NCBI RefSeq assembly: GCF_052115865.1
Contig: NZ_JBQKME010000001.1
Coordinates: 434,001 to 498,000, forward strand
Origin: Fundicoccus_A sp052115865
GTDB taxonomy: Bacteria; Bacillota; Bacilli; Lactobacillales; Aerococcaceae
Reading direction: 5' to 3'
Length of the DNA: 64,000 nt
A program made the position numbers and the translations under genes. Below the pieces are notes generated by a model, which had not been told where the DNA came from, did no database searches, and was given only the letters and a program-made list of their open reading frames with translations. Shown here piece after piece: positions 33,637 through 43,051 of this stretch; positions within the stretch are counted from its first letter, which is position 1; each line of letters starts with the position of its first letter.

Positions 33637-33667
33637 CTCGACACATGTTGAGTGTGTGGCGTTAATG
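33637..33667 (+). repeat. Imperfect 31-bp direct repeat, left copy
   Basis: CTCGACACATGTTGAGTGTG continuing to TTAATG; 24 of 31 positions match the right copy at 42729-42759, with CATGTTGAGTGTGT identical. The pair brackets the 9-kb accessory block with the IS, amidase and recombinases. The surrounding spacer (33577-33756) holds nothing else I recognise. Confidence 0.5.
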
Positions 33668-33756
33668 TCAAGAGGAGAAACGTTGATATAACAAGGTATT
33701 AAGAAGAATCATCTATTTTGCTCACGTGGTGCTTATAGCGTCCATATAAAATCACA

Positions 33757-33796
33757 AAATCGCGATTCCCTAGACCAGGTGAATCGCGATTTTTTG
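33757..33796. terminator. Terminator at the left edge of the IS21 element
   Basis: AAATCGCGATTC pairs with GAATCGCGATTT around CCTAGACCAGGT, followed by TTTT. It would stop transcription from the fic gene and from istB. Confidence 0.8.
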
Positions 33797-33803
33797 TACC
33801 AGC

Positions 33804-34565
33804 TTAGTCGGCAGGTATTGTACCACTTTTCATTCGTAAAGATTCACCATAAATATAGATGTGATAAGAGTTTGAAATCGCGCGATCGAGAATCGCATCT
33901 GCAATCGCTCCACCACCTAATTTCTTATGCCACTCACCAGTCTCCATTTGTGATGACAGAATTAGTGAACGATGCCTACTTCGTAATTCAAACACTTCCA
34001 TCAGATATTTCTGCTCGTGTTCTGTGGTTGGCGTGAGTAAGAAATCATCAATGACTAATACATCTAGTTTTGAGATTTTTTTAAGATAGCTAGGTAATCT
34101 ATCTTCTATATCAGCTGCCGACAGCTCAGAAAGTAGGTCATACATTCGGATATACCGAGCAGTGTAGCCTTCCTCAATCACGTAGCGACATAAAGCGTTC
34201 GTTAGATAAGACTTTCCGGTACCAGTAGCACCTTGTATAATCACATGTCGATTGTTGGTAATAAATTGACAGGTAGACAGTTGATGAATCGTTTCTTGAT
34301 TGATTCGTCGAGCTGGGGAGTAGTCAATATCTTGAATATGAGCGTGTGGTTGAGTGAGTTTAGCTAATTTTAAGTTGCGTTGTATGGTATTATGTCGTCG
34401 TGCTTGGTACTCTTCGCTAACGATATCTTCCAGAATATCTAAAGTAGAGCCATGAGAGGCGGTAGAATCACCATAGAGGTCTACTAAACGTTCTGCCATA
34501 ACTGGTAACCTCATTTGTCGTAGATAGCCAGTCAGGTGTTTAATTCTTTCGGTTGAATTTGTCAT
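33804..34565 (-). CDS. istB: IS21 helper ATPase IstB
   Basis: A 253-residue AAA+ ATPase of the DnaC/IstB type that selects the insertion target for IstA. The Walker A is GATGTGKS, Walker B DVLVIDDFLL, both near the middle. It begins inside the end of istA (26-bp overlap), the normal arrangement. The reading frame is intact, so the element may be active. Confidence 0.9.
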   Translation of the reverse strand: MTNSTERIKHLTGYLRQMRLPVMAERLVDLYGDSTASHGSTLDILEDIVSEEYQARRHNTIQRNLKLAKLTQPHAHIQDIDYSPARRINQETIHQLSTCQFITNNRHVIIQGATGTGKSYLTNALCRYVIEEGYTARYIRMYDLLSELSAADIEDRLPSYLKKISKLDVLVIDDFLLTPTTEHEQKYLMEVFELRSRHRSLILSSQMETGEWHKKLGGGAIADAILDRAISNSYHIYIYGESLRMKSGTIPAD

Positions 34566-36078
34566 AATAAGCCGCTCCTCTCAGATAAGATTGTTCTGTT
34601 GGTGGTAACGTGTTAGAATTTATTTGCGTCATAGGATGTTCAATTAACTGCTTAATTAAGGCTAAATTTGGTTGACTTGAGCGTTCTAATGCATAATGGC
34701 AGGCTTTATCTAATCTTTGGTCGGAGTAGGTATCTGCCATTTTTAATATTGCGTGAACTCTTCGATAATACTGTTGTTCAGGCCCTTGAGCGAATAATTG
34801 CGCAATCACAGTATGAGTATTGGGTCCAATTCGACTCGCCCATTTTAAATAACGCGTGCTATTCCACTGACCATAATGTTGACTCTCTTCAGGTAAGTGC
34901 GCTTCGACTGTTGAATACGCACCTGGACGCGTACCGGTTGTTCTGTGTTGGCAGACAAGTTGTTGCTTATGATACACCTCTAAATGCTCTGCATAGATTT
35001 TAAGGGTGACTTTTTCGCCAATATATTGATAAGGAACAGAATAGTAATGTTTATTCAGTGTGACATGACTATTGTTATAAACTTTAGCGTCTTTGAAGGT
35101 ACACATTTCATAAGGATAGTGAGGCAAAGGTTTTAAGGTTTCTCGTTCAAATGTTTCAAAGAGAGAGAATCGACTACCTTCTTTCTTCTGGAAGGGTTTC
35201 GCATTGAACTCAGCCAGCGCAATTAAAAGATAATGATTATATTCTTGAATACTAAAACACTGATAATGTCTCATACGTGCAATCAGGTGTGTGGTCAGAT
35301 GCTTTACATGACCTTCGACAGCTGCTTTGTCTTTAGGCCTATGAACTCGAGTTGGCACGACAATCGTTTGGTAATAAGTGGCCATATCTTCATAAGTTGA
35401 GTTGAGAATTAACTCATTCTTTGTATGCTTAGTGACACCTACACGAAGATTATCTGGAATCAATAACGTAGAGACACCATTGAAAAACTTAAACATATTC
35501 ACATGAGCGTCTATCCAACTCGCTGATTTTTGATCGACACAAGCTTGCGCATAGGTATAGTTACTAAACGGTAATGTGCCGACAAATAATTCCCCCTTAA
35601 TGATTTCACCGGTTGTTGGATCTACCCATTGAGGTCGAGTCCCCGCCCAATCTACTTGAATTTGTTCGCCAGCCTTATGTTTGAGTATGTGGCTAAAGCT
35701 CGTCTTATTTAGATAATCATTGAAGTACTTTTTAAACTGAGTCAATTGATAGTAAATCTTTCCATTTATTCGACAAGTTTGAGCATATTCTTCCCACAAT
35801 AACTGCATCGTGACACCTGGTTTGACTAATTCTTTCGATAAAACCTCATAATTTGGCATCACATAGTGAGTAATCGCTTGTTTTTTCTGAGAGTGCCTAA
35901 ATAACTCTTCAATTTCTTTCACTGACCATTGAGATAATCCCTCGTAACTTAAGTCTTTTTCTTGAGCAATATTGACCGTTCTTGTGACTGTACTTCTACC
36001 AGAACCAACAATTTTAGCTATCTGTCGTAAACTAAAACCAGCTTCGTGTAACCGCACAATTTCTAAATAATTGGGCAT
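34540..36078 (-). CDS. istA: IS21 transposase IstA
   Basis: A 512-residue DDE transposase. An N-terminal helix-turn-helix (EAGFSLRQIAKIVGSGRSTVTR) binds the end repeats; the catalytic core shows IQVDWAGTRPQW (D), LIPDNLRVGV (D) and AAVEGHVKHL (E). An upstream in-frame ATG at 36120 would add 14 residues, but GGAGGTG lies before the ATG at 36078. Both genes are intact, which suggests a recent insertion. Confidence 0.9.
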   Translation of the reverse strand: MPNYLEIVRLHEAGFSLRQIAKIVGSGRSTVTRTVNIAQEKDLSYEGLSQWSVKEIEELFRHSQKKQAITHYVMPNYEVLSKELVKPGVTMQLLWEEYAQTCRINGKIYYQLTQFKKYFNDYLNKTSFSHILKHKAGEQIQVDWAGTRPQWVDPTTGEIIKGELFVGTLPFSNYTYAQACVDQKSASWIDAHVNMFKFFNGVSTLLIPDNLRVGVTKHTKNELILNSTYEDMATYYQTIVVPTRVHRPKDKAAVEGHVKHLTTHLIARMRHYQCFSIQEYNHYLLIALAEFNAKPFQKKEGSRFSLFETFERETLKPLPHYPYEMCTFKDAKVYNNSHVTLNKHYYSVPYQYIGEKVTLKIYAEHLEVYHKQQLVCQHRTTGTRPGAYSTVEAHLPEESQHYGQWNSTRYLKWASRIGPNTHTVIAQLFAQGPEQQYYRRVHAILKMADTYSDQRLDKACHYALERSSQPNLALIKQLIEHPMTQINSNTLPPTEQSYLRGAAYYDKFNRKN

Positions 36079-36268
36079 ATATGCACCTCCATCATATATT
36101 TGTATGATTTCATCATACATCTTAGTTATACCATTAGAAAAACAAAAAGAACCACAAAAGTGGTCCTAGAAAAGTGATTTGGGTGGTACAACAAATAGCG
36201 ATTTAGGTGGTACAATGCACTGCGACGAGGTGGCTCTATCAGAGCGCCGTATCCACGTGGTGAAATAG

Positions 36269-36994
36269 ATGTTTTTTATGTGGAAATCTTTAATTATAAA
36301 AGTATTATTGACGAAGAATAATTGTTATAAAGCAGGAAGGAAAATTACACCAAAGGGAATTATGGTCCATAGCACAGGGGCAAACAATCCGAATTTAAAG
36401 CGTTACGTTGGTCCAGATGATGATTTATTAGGAAAGAATCAATACAACAATCACTGGAATCAACCACGACCAGATGGCAGACAGGTGTGTGTTCATGCTT
36501 TTATCGGAAAGTTAAAAGATGGATCGATTGCCACTTATCAAACGTTACCTTGGAATCATCGCGGATGGCATGCGGGTGGTGATGCGAATAATACGCATAT
36601 TGGATTTGAAATCTGTGAAGATAATTTAACCGATAAAACTTACTTTAATAAAGTTTATAAAGAGGCGGTTGAACTCGCTGCTTATCTTTGTAAGCAATAC
36701 AAGTTAACGGAGAAAAGCATCATTGGACATTACGATGGATATCAGAAGAAAATTGCGAGTAACCATGGAGATCCCCGTCATTGGTTTTCAAAACATGATA
36801 AGTCAATGGATACGTTCCGGGCAGATGTGAAGAAGGAATTAGCGAAAGGTACGTCATCATCTAAACCATCAACTGGTGGAAAGAAGCTATATCGTGTACA
36901 GATTGGTGCGTATAGTGTTAAAAAGAATGCGGATAAGCAGTTGGAAAAAGCAAAGAATGCTGGCTTTAAAGATGCGTTTGTGAAGTATGAATAA
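36269..36994 (+). CDS. N-acetylmuramoyl-L-alanine amidase with SPOR domain (phage-type endolysin)
   Basis: A 241-residue peptidoglycan hydrolase. The amidase_2 domain (about 15-190) has the zinc ligands in KGIMVHSTGA, in the central NHRGWHAGGDANNTHIGFEI and in IGHYDGYQK. The last 37 residues (LYRVQIGAYSVKKNADKQL) form a SPOR-like cell-wall binding repeat. There is no signal peptide, as in phage lysins that need a holin. The start is a few bp inside the end of the IS21 region with a weak site (GTGGTGAAA), so upstream phage genes may have been cut off. It belongs to a prophage lysis remnant. Confidence 0.82.
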   Translation: MFFMWKSLIIKVLLTKNNCYKAGRKITPKGIMVHSTGANNPNLKRYVGPDDDLLGKNQYNNHWNQPRPDGRQVCVHAFIGKLKDGSIATYQTLPWNHRGWHAGGDANNTHIGFEICEDNLTDKTYFNKVYKEAVELAAYLCKQYKLTEKSIIGHYDGYQKKIASNHGDPRHWFSKHDKSMDTFRADVKKELAKGTSSSKPSTGGKKLYRVQIGAYSVKKNADKQLEKAKNAGFKDAFVKYE

Positions 36995-37000
36995 ATAAAA

Positions 37001-37032
37001 ACAACCGAGGAGTAGTTAAACTCTTCGGTTGT
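37001..37032 (+). terminator. Terminator after the amidase gene
   Basis: ACAACCGAGGAG pairs with CTCTTCGGTTGT (G-T and one mismatch tolerated), flanked by A and T. Confidence 0.65.
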
Positions 37033-37107
37033 AACTTAATTGACTATTTGTTCTTCCACAATCGCGCCCGTTAGTGGAATAAAAGATGCCTTAATAATTA
37101 TTGATTT

Positions 37108-37944
37108 TCATAAGACCATACTTACAATTTTATTTACCCACTTTAAATCCTCTTCAATTTCCAATAATTCACAAAGAGAACTATGGAGATTCTTAAATTC
37201 AAGAACGATACTTTTCATAACATTTATAATTTCTTCCGTATTTCTTCCACATTCCCAACTTTTGAGTAGTGACTTTTGCCATTCTCTCAATTCACTTCGA
37301 TCATCTTCGTATTTAGCCCAATCACCAAACGTATTGGGTTGTATTCCTAAATGCATGTACCAAGCAGTTACTATTGATAAGCGTAATTTATCAATACAAT
37401 CCAAAGCATAATAATACTCTTGTCTCATTGCTCTTCTATATGCCTCATGCAAATATGCAAAGAATTTTGTCCTCCAATTATCAAATTCATCTACCGATGG
37501 TTTATAACTAAGAACCATTGACTGCTTTAATATATCAGTCATTAAACCTTCATTGTCCTTTATTATTTTTATATTTTTCAACCATGTAGATGGTTGAATA
37601 TCATCTGGACTAAAATAAAAGATATCTACTTTAACAAAACAATCATAGTGAGCAATAGTATAAATTGAATAAGGGTCTAAATTCTCATAATAAAGGACAT
37701 TGCCCCAGTTTTTAGCATGATTTTTCTTATTTAAAACGTATTCTTTTATTTTGTTAGGTTTGATGACTATTCTAAGATCAATATCTGAATAGACATCTGT
37801 GTTCTTATTCCCAACAGATCCACCATAAAAAAATGCAAGGACATTATCATCACTTGATAAATCAATTTCAATTGCGTCTAATAATTTTTTACGTTTATTT
37901 GGTAATTTTAAATCTCTTGCTCTATGCCTACTTACAAATCCCAC
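37108..37944 (-). CDS. Nucleotidyltransferase (aminoglycoside/lincosamide nucleotidyltransferase-like)
   Basis: About 278 residues. The polymerase-beta-type active site is visible: GGSVGNKNTDVYSDIDLRIV, with the catalytic Asp pair in DID and later VDIFYF. The C-terminal helical half (SKEAYRRAMRQEYYYALDCIDKLRL-like) resembles streptomycin or lincosamide nucleotidyltransferases, which inactivate drugs by adding AMP. A GTG at 38010 opens a longer frame but has no site; AAGGGAGGG stands before the GTG at 37944, which I choose. Whether it gives resistance is not deducible. It lies alone, in reverse, between the amidase and the recombinases. Confidence 0.65.
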   Translation of the reverse strand: MGFVSRHRARDLKLPNKRKKLLDAIEIDLSSDDNVLAFFYGGSVGNKNTDVYSDIDLRIVIKPNKIKEYVLNKKNHAKNWGNVLYYENLDPYSIYTIAHYDCFVKVDIFYFSPDDIQPSTWLKNIKIIKDNEGLMTDILKQSMVLSYKPSVDEFDNWRTKFFAYLHEAYRRAMRQEYYYALDCIDKLRLSIVTAWYMHLGIQPNTFGDWAKYEDDRSELREWQKSLLKSWECGRNTEEIINVMKSIVLEFKNLHSSLCELLEIEEDLKWVNKIVSMVL

Positions 37945-38120
37945 AAATTTAAAATACCCTCCCTTAACATAATATTTGTTCTGTAAAAATAAATTGTTTT
38001 TATTACACAATCTGGCCCGTTTGTTGAATAATCTACTTTCATTATATCTAGAACTTCAATTACATGTCTACTATTAATCAACATATTACAGAAATAAGGG
38101 TTCGAATTCCCACTTTTTTT

Positions 38121-38162
38121 CGCATATAGGTAGATGACTATTTAGGAGGAAACCTATATGCG
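38121..38162 (+). promoter_or_regulatory. Inverted repeat spanning the SHOCT-gene ribosome binding site and start
   Basis: CGCATATAGG (38121-38130) and CCTATATGCG (38153-38162) are perfect complements. The Shine-Dalgarno AGGAGGA is in the loop and the ATG is within the right arm, so folding of the mRNA would hide the start codon. Confidence 0.6.
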
Positions 38163-38385
38163 AATGACACAACTCTCACCTAATCATCAAACACCAAATC
38201 ATAAATCATCAAAACCAACCGAAGAACAAGTTCAAAATGAACTCCATTTTCATCTTGCTGAAAAAATGCTTATGAAACTATATGAAGAGAAACTTATTTC
38301 TCAGGAAGAATTCAATCAATTAAGTAAATTAAATCATCAAAAATTCAATCCATTATTAGGCCCTTTAATGTGCGATAAACCTTGA
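38158..38385 (+). CDS. Small SHOCT-like protein next to the recombinases
   Basis: A 75-residue protein with the short helical C-terminal motif typical of SHOCT domains (EKMLMKLYEEKLISQEEFNQLSK). Such small genes commonly precede serine recombinase cassettes in Firmicutes; the role is unknown. AGGAGGAAACCTAT precedes the start, inside an inverted repeat. Confidence 0.7.
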   Translation: MRMTQLSPNHQTPNHKSSKPTEEQVQNELHFHLAEKMLMKLYEEKLISQEEFNQLSKLNHQKFNPLLGPLMCDKP

Positions 38386-38438
38386 TATAACAGCGTTCTA
38401 ACGCTAATATGTCACATGCGAGAAGGGAGGTTGAGTGG

Positions 38439-40001
38439 ATGAGAAAGATAACAACATTTGATGTGACAACATCTTCAGCAGCAAAGTCGAAACAAAAAGT
38501 CGCTGCCTATATACGTGTGTCAACATCAAATGAGGAACAGCTAATTAGCTTAGAAGCCCAAAGACGACACTACAAAACTTTAATCGAAAAGAATGATGAA
38601 TGGCAGCTCGTGGATATTTATAGTGATGAGGGTATCACAGGAACGAAAAAAGACAGACGACCTGAACTGCTTCGCTTAATATCCGACTGCGAAAAAGGAA
38701 AGATTGATTTCATTTTAACAAAATTAATTAGTCGATTTGCGAGAAGCACGATTGATTGCCTAGAGTTAGTTAGAAAATTAATGGACTTAGGTGTGCATAT
38801 TTATTTTGAAAAGGAAAATATCAATACGAATTCGATGGAAAGTGAACTTATGCTTTCAATCTTAAGTAGCCTTGCTGAGAATGAGTCCGTATCTTTATCA
38901 GAGAACAGTAAATGGTCGATTAGACAACGGTTCAAACGTGGAACCTACAAATTATCATATCCGCCTTTCGGTTACGATTATATCGATGAACAGGTTATTG
39001 TAAATGAAGAGCAAGCACAGGTTGTCAAGCGAATATTCAATAGTGTGCTTAAAGGAGTGGGAACAGAACGAATTGCTAGACAATTAAATGAAGAAAGAAT
39101 TCCAACAAAGCGAAATGGTAATTGGACAGGTTCTACGATACGTGGAATTGTTAAGAATGAAAAATATACAGGAGATGTTTTGCTTCAAAAGACTTTTACT
39201 GATGAACATTTTAATCGAAAGGTTAATCAAGGTGAACTTGATCAATACCTAATCGAAAATCATCATGAAGCGATTATCACACATGCTGATTTTGAAGCGG
39301 CTAATCGAATGCTAGAATATCAAGCAAGCCAAAAGAATGTAACTGCTGGAAGCAGAAAATATTTAAACCGCTATCCTTTTTCAGGGAAGATTGAATGTGC
39401 GGAATGTGGCGATACCTTTAAAAGAAGAGTTCACACTTCCACGCATAGTAAATATATTGCCTGGTGCTGTTGAACACACATCAAAAACAAAGATGAGTGT
39501 TCGATGCTATTTATAAGGGAAGAACGTATTCATCAAGCTTTTATTACAATGATGAACAAATTAAAGTTTGGCTATAGTTATATTTTAACCCCACTATCGA
39601 AACAACTAGAAACGTCAAACCAAGATGAAAACTATCAAATGATTACTGAAATAGAAGAACAACTGGAGGTTACAAAAGACGAACTGAATACATTAATTCA
39701 ATTAATGACAAAAGGATTTTTAGAACCGGCAATTTTTGATGAACAGAAAATCGAATTGACCCATCGACATATGAAGCTAAAAAAAGAAAGAGAGCAGTTA
39801 CTTTATTTAATTAATGACAGTTCAAATCAGCTAAGTGAAGTAAAGCGGCTCATTAAATACTTTAAACAAGGAATATTTATAGATGCATTTGATGAAGAAT
39901 CTTTTCAAGACATTGTAAAAAAGATGATCGTATATTCACCTAATGAAATAGGATTTCATTTGAAATGTGGCATTACACTTAGAGAAAGGATTGATCGTTG
40001 A
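38439..40001 (+). pseudogene. Large serine recombinase 1, broken by an in-frame TGA
   Basis: From the ATG 38439 (site GGGAGG) a large serine recombinase reads through the catalytic domain (AAYIRVSTSNEEQ, Ser nucleophile in RVS; RFARSTIDCLELVRKL), the recombinase domain and a zinc ribbon (CAECGDTFKRR to WCC). It meets TGA at 39471-39473, but the same frame continues in family sequence (THIKNKDECSMLFIREERI) with a coiled-coil to 40001. The intact protein would be 520 residues. The break is a point nonsense change between two zinc-ligand cysteines; readthrough is not excluded but unlikely. It would integrate or excise its element. Confidence 0.78.
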
Positions 40002-40417
40002 TGGCACACACACCCTTTGGATATGAAATAGTAGACGGCAAAATTGAAAATCATGCCAGATAAGCTGAGCAATTAAAGCTTTTAATTCAGTCATACTTAT
40101 CTGGTAAATCTTTAGCTAATGCAGCAAGGGAATCTGGTAGTAATCGGTCACATGGCGGAATTACTAGAATATTAACAGATGAAAGGTATATGGGGAATGA
40201 AATATTTCCTAGATTAATTTCAGAAGAACAATTTGAACGGCTGAAAGAAGAAAGGTTTAAACGTGCGAAAAAACTAGGGCGTTTAAATAGAATGAAAGAG
40301 GAAGAAACATTTACACCTAGTTTTACATTCACAATCGAAAAAGTGGAAGATAAATACGACAATCCTATTAAACAAGCAGAATATGTATACAGCTTAATAA
40401 AAGAAGAGGTGATTTAA
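40001..40417 (+). pseudogene. Small recombinase-cassette protein, broken by TAA
   Basis: Starting at the ATG 40001 (overlapping the first recombinase stop), the frame reads AHTPFGYEIVDGKIENHAR, stops at TAA 40061, then continues in the same frame with AEQLKLLIQSYLSGKSLANAA and RILTDERYMGNEIFPRLISEEQ to 40417. Such a short protein is normally the middle gene of three-gene recombinase cassettes. GAA to TAA would account for the lesion. A start at 40190 would yield only the C-terminal 75 residues. Confidence 0.7.
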
Positions 40418-40418
40418 A

Positions 40419-41986
40419 ATGTCATTAGCAAGAAGTGCCTCAGTTATCCCGGCTAGGAGAAGAACGAGGAATGTTGATGCAGAGAAAAAGGAAAAATTAA
40501 AAGTAGCAGCTTATTGTCGGGTATCGACAGATAGCGAAGAACAAGCAACTAGTTATGAAGTTCAAGTGGAACACTACACTACCTACATTCAGAACAATCC
40601 TGAATGGGAACTTGCAGGTATCTATGCGGACGATGGAATATCTGGGACAAATACCAAAAAGCGTGAGCAGTTTAATAAGATGATTGAGGATAGCATGAAT
40701 GGAAAAATCGACATGATCATTACTAAATCCATCAGTCGATTTGCGAGAAACACGCTGGACTGTTTAAAGTATATCAGGCAATTGAAAGATAAAGAAATAC
40801 CTTCTTTTTTGAAAAGGAAAACATCAATACAATGGATGCCAAAGGCGAAATAATGCTTACCATCATGGCATCTCTTGCACAACAAGAAAGTCAGTCACTT
40901 AGCCAAAACGTAAAACTAGGAATACAATACCGATACCAGCAAGGTGAGGTGCAAGTGAACCATAATCGTTTTCTAGGATATACCAAAGATGAGAACAACA
41001 AACTAGTCATCAACCCAGAACAAGCGAAAGTTGTTAAACGGATTTACCGGGAATATTTAGAGGGGGCCAGTTTGGTTCAAATTGCACGAGGACTTGAAGC
41101 GGACGAAATACTTACCGCAGCTAAACGTTCTAAGTGGCGACCTGAATCGATAAAAAAATTCTCCAAAATGAAAAGTATATAGGAGATGCACTACTCCAAA
41201 AAACATACACCATAGATTTTTTAACAAAAAAACGTGTTGTAAATAACGGTCATGTTCCACAATATTATGTTGAAAATAATCACGAACCAATCATTCCAAG
41301 AGAGATTTACCTACAAGTTCAAGAAGAAATGATGCGAAGGGCAAACATTCGAAACGGAAAAACTGGAAAGAAAAGAGTGTATAGCAGCAAGTATGCCTTG
41401 TCGAGCATTGTCTTTTGCAAAGAATGTGAAGATGTTTTCCGAAGGGTACATTGGAATAACCTAGGATACAGATCTATCGTGTGGCGATGCGTTAGTAGGC
41501 TAGAAAGAAAAACACATCTTTGCAATGCAGAAACAATCAGAGAAGATGAACTTCACCAAGCAATAGTACAAGCCATCAATGAAGTGTTAGGCAACAAGGA
41601 TAACTATTTGAGTATATTAATAGAAAATATTGAAACAGTTTTGAATGAAAATGCGGATAAACCAACAGCTGATATTGATGAAAAGTTAGAAGAGCTCCAA
41701 ATGGAACTGCTCAGACTCGCAAATTCAGAAAGAAGATTACGATGATGTAGCAGAAGAAATATACCGATTACGGGAACTGAAGCAAGAAGTCATGATGAAA
41801 AATGCAGCAAGGGAAGGGCTTAGGCAGCGGATTGTAGAAATGACAAAATTTTTAAAAAAGCAACCGCAGCAACTTGAAACGTATGACGAATTATTAGTAA
41901 GGCGATTGATTGAGAAAATAACTATTCATGAAAGAGAATTAACAATTAAATTTAAGTCAGGGATTGAAATTAAAATAGAAGTATAA
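40419..41986 (+). pseudogene. Large serine recombinase 2, three frameshifts
   Basis: ATG 40419 follows AGGTGATTTAAA. The catalytic domain (AAYCRVSTDSEEQATSYEVQ, RFARNTLDCLKYIRQLKD) breaks near 40798 in a T-rich run; FEKENINT and MDAKGEIMLTIMASLAQQE continue in the next frame. A second break near 41155 lies in a run of A (expected PESIKKILQNEKYIG), and a third near 41738. The zinc ribbon (CKECEDVFRRVHW) and C-terminal coiled coil are recognisable. The normal product would be about 520 residues. Two of three lesions are homopolymer indels. Confidence 0.78.
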
Positions 41987-41989
41987 TAT

Positions 41990-42032
41990 GAATACGGAAT
42001 CCTAAATGTAATTATTGTAGGATTCCGTATTC
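41990..42032. terminator. Perfect 15-bp inverted repeat ending the recombinase cassette
   Basis: GAATACGGAATCCTA pairs exactly with TAGGATTCCGTATTC around AATGTAATTATTG. AATACGGAAT appears again just downstream. There is no strong T tract, so it is a weak terminator or possibly a recombinase-related site. Confidence 0.5.
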
Positions 42033-42086
42033 AATACGGAATTTAAAATCAACATTAAAGATATTTAAACAATCAAAAGTAAAAAA

Positions 42087-42533
42087 TTATGACCATATTA
42101 CTCTCATTATTTTTTTATAAATATTATCCTCAATATTTTTGAATGCCTGAATTATCAAACCCCAAAACAGTTCTGCATCAAAAGAATTTGCATCTCCTAT
42201 TAAACAGAATTCAGAAATAATATCATTATTATGAGGGTTTAATATGTACTTTATATATTTATTTTCTGCATTTAGTTCATTTAATAATTCAAGAATTTGT
42301 TCTTTTTTATTTACATTATTTAAATTAGCAAAAGCAATTTCACACGTATTAAAGATAGAATCATCAAATGGAATGAAAAAGTAGGCATTTTGCCCTCCTT
42401 TTATGGATTGTTGAGTCTCAAATATACTTACATTATGTTCAATACTATCTCTACTTTCAAAAATATGATTGATTTCTATTTTTTTTATAAACTCATCGAA
42501 TTTCTGCTTTTTTTGCATAACCTCTTGATTCAT
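42087..42533 (-). CDS. YbjN-like hypothetical protein
   Basis: A 148-residue soluble protein. The end (SEFCLIGDANSFDAELFWGLIIQAFKNIED) and the mixed alpha/beta pattern resemble YbjN/type III secretion chaperone-like folds of small sensory regulators. AGGGGTG lies eight bases before the ATG at 42533. The gene is low in GC and reverse to its surroundings. No function can be given. Confidence 0.5.
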   Translation of the reverse strand: MNQEVMQKKQKFDEFIKKIEINHIFESRDSIEHNVSIFETQQSIKGGQNAYFFIPFDDSIFNTCEIAFANLNNVNKKEQILELLNELNAENKYIKYILNPHNNDIISEFCLIGDANSFDAELFWGLIIQAFKNIEDNIYKKIMRVIWS

Positions 42534-42728
42534 AATGTACACCCCTAATTTATAAAGTTACTAACATAATAATATAATATAATATCACTAATACTTTTGC
42601 AATGTTAATTGAATTATGGGAATTCATCTTTCCTATAATTGACATGTTTCCACAAACGTATGAAACAGTCGATATGTTCCCGCATACGACTATTTCATTA
42701 AAAATCGCAAATACATCAATTCTATCAA

Positions 42729-42759
42729 CTCGTCCCATGTTGAGTGTGTAGTATTGATG
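42729..42759 (+). repeat. Imperfect 31-bp direct repeat, right copy
   Basis: CTCGTCCCATGTTGAGTGTG continuing to TTGATG; partner of 33637-33667. A pair of degenerate 31-bp repeats (GACATGTTTCCACAAACG at 42641 and GATATGTTCCCGCATACG at 42672) lies just upstream. No credible gene is in 42534-42800. Confidence 0.5.
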
Positions 42760-42807
42760 GAAAAGAAATAGAATAGAATCGCTTAACAGAGGGGGGGTGT
42801 AGGCTTT

Positions 42808-42843
42808 ATGAAAGCGTCTAAAAACCTCTTTTTACGAAATTAG
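42808..42843 (+). CDS. Possible 11-residue leader peptide upstream of the restriction-modification operon
   Basis: After GGGGGGGTG the frame reads ATG to TAG encoding 11 residues (KASKNLFLRN after Met). A small terminator follows five bases later. This looks like a leader peptide or an attenuator upstream of the type III operon, but such a short frame can occur by chance. Confidence 0.3.
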   Translation: MKASKNLFLRN

Positions 42844-42847
42844 GGAT

Positions 42848-42867
42848 AAATCAGTGTCTGATTTTTC
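42848..42867 (+). terminator. Small terminator after the leader peptide
   Basis: AAATCAG and CTGATTT pair around TGT, followed by TT. It stands 65 bp before the inverted repeat near the mod promoter. Confidence 0.5.
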
Positions 42868-42931
42868 GTTTGGAGCTATAAAGGATGGGCACGTGTGTGG
42901 GAACAGGACGATAAAAATAATTCGATAAAGG

Positions 42932-42956
42932 TTGACATTAATGGTAAAATGTCAAA
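42932..42956 (+). promoter_or_regulatory. Inverted repeat at the type III restriction-modification promoter
   Basis: TTGACATT and AATGTCAA are complementary around a short A/G-rich loop. TTGACA is a perfect -35 box; GATAAT at 42958-42963 is the nearest -10 but 20 bp away. The repeat could be an operator that limits expression of the operon. Confidence 0.45.
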
Positions 42957-43051
42957 TGATAATAAAAATAGTAAATAAATAATACTTATAATGTATTGTA
43001 AATTAGATAATGTATATTAAATATTTTTTACAGATAGTGGAGTTGTAACTT

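Larger units (their letters stand above)
33790..36235. mobile_element. IS21-family insertion sequence
   Basis: Two minus-strand genes (IstA transposase, IstB helper) with inverted end repeats. On the left TTGTACCA occurs at 33794 and 33818; on the right TGGTACAA occurs at 36184 and 36208: both pairs are 24 bp apart, the expected double transposase-binding sites. A possible further copy of the block lies at about 36230. Exact borders are uncertain, and no clear target duplication was found (CACGTGGTG at 33723 and 36254 is a candidate but long for IS21). Confidence 0.82.

Noticed and set aside
38101..38115. GGGTTCGAATTCCC looks like the T arm of a tRNA, possibly an attachment site
   Set aside because: The stem has one base too many on the 3' side and there is no acceptor stem or CCA. 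It may just be a palindrome; serine recombinases also do not need tRNA sites.
39471..39473. TGA read as an amino acid (selenocysteine or tryptophan) in the serine recombinase
   Set aside because: No stem-loop follows immediately that resembles a selenocysteine element, and the other two cassette genes are also broken, so decay is simpler.
42550..42738. A 62-residue hydrophobic open frame on the minus strand
   Set aside because: It spans the right direct repeat and a degenerate 31-bp pair and has no ribosome binding site.
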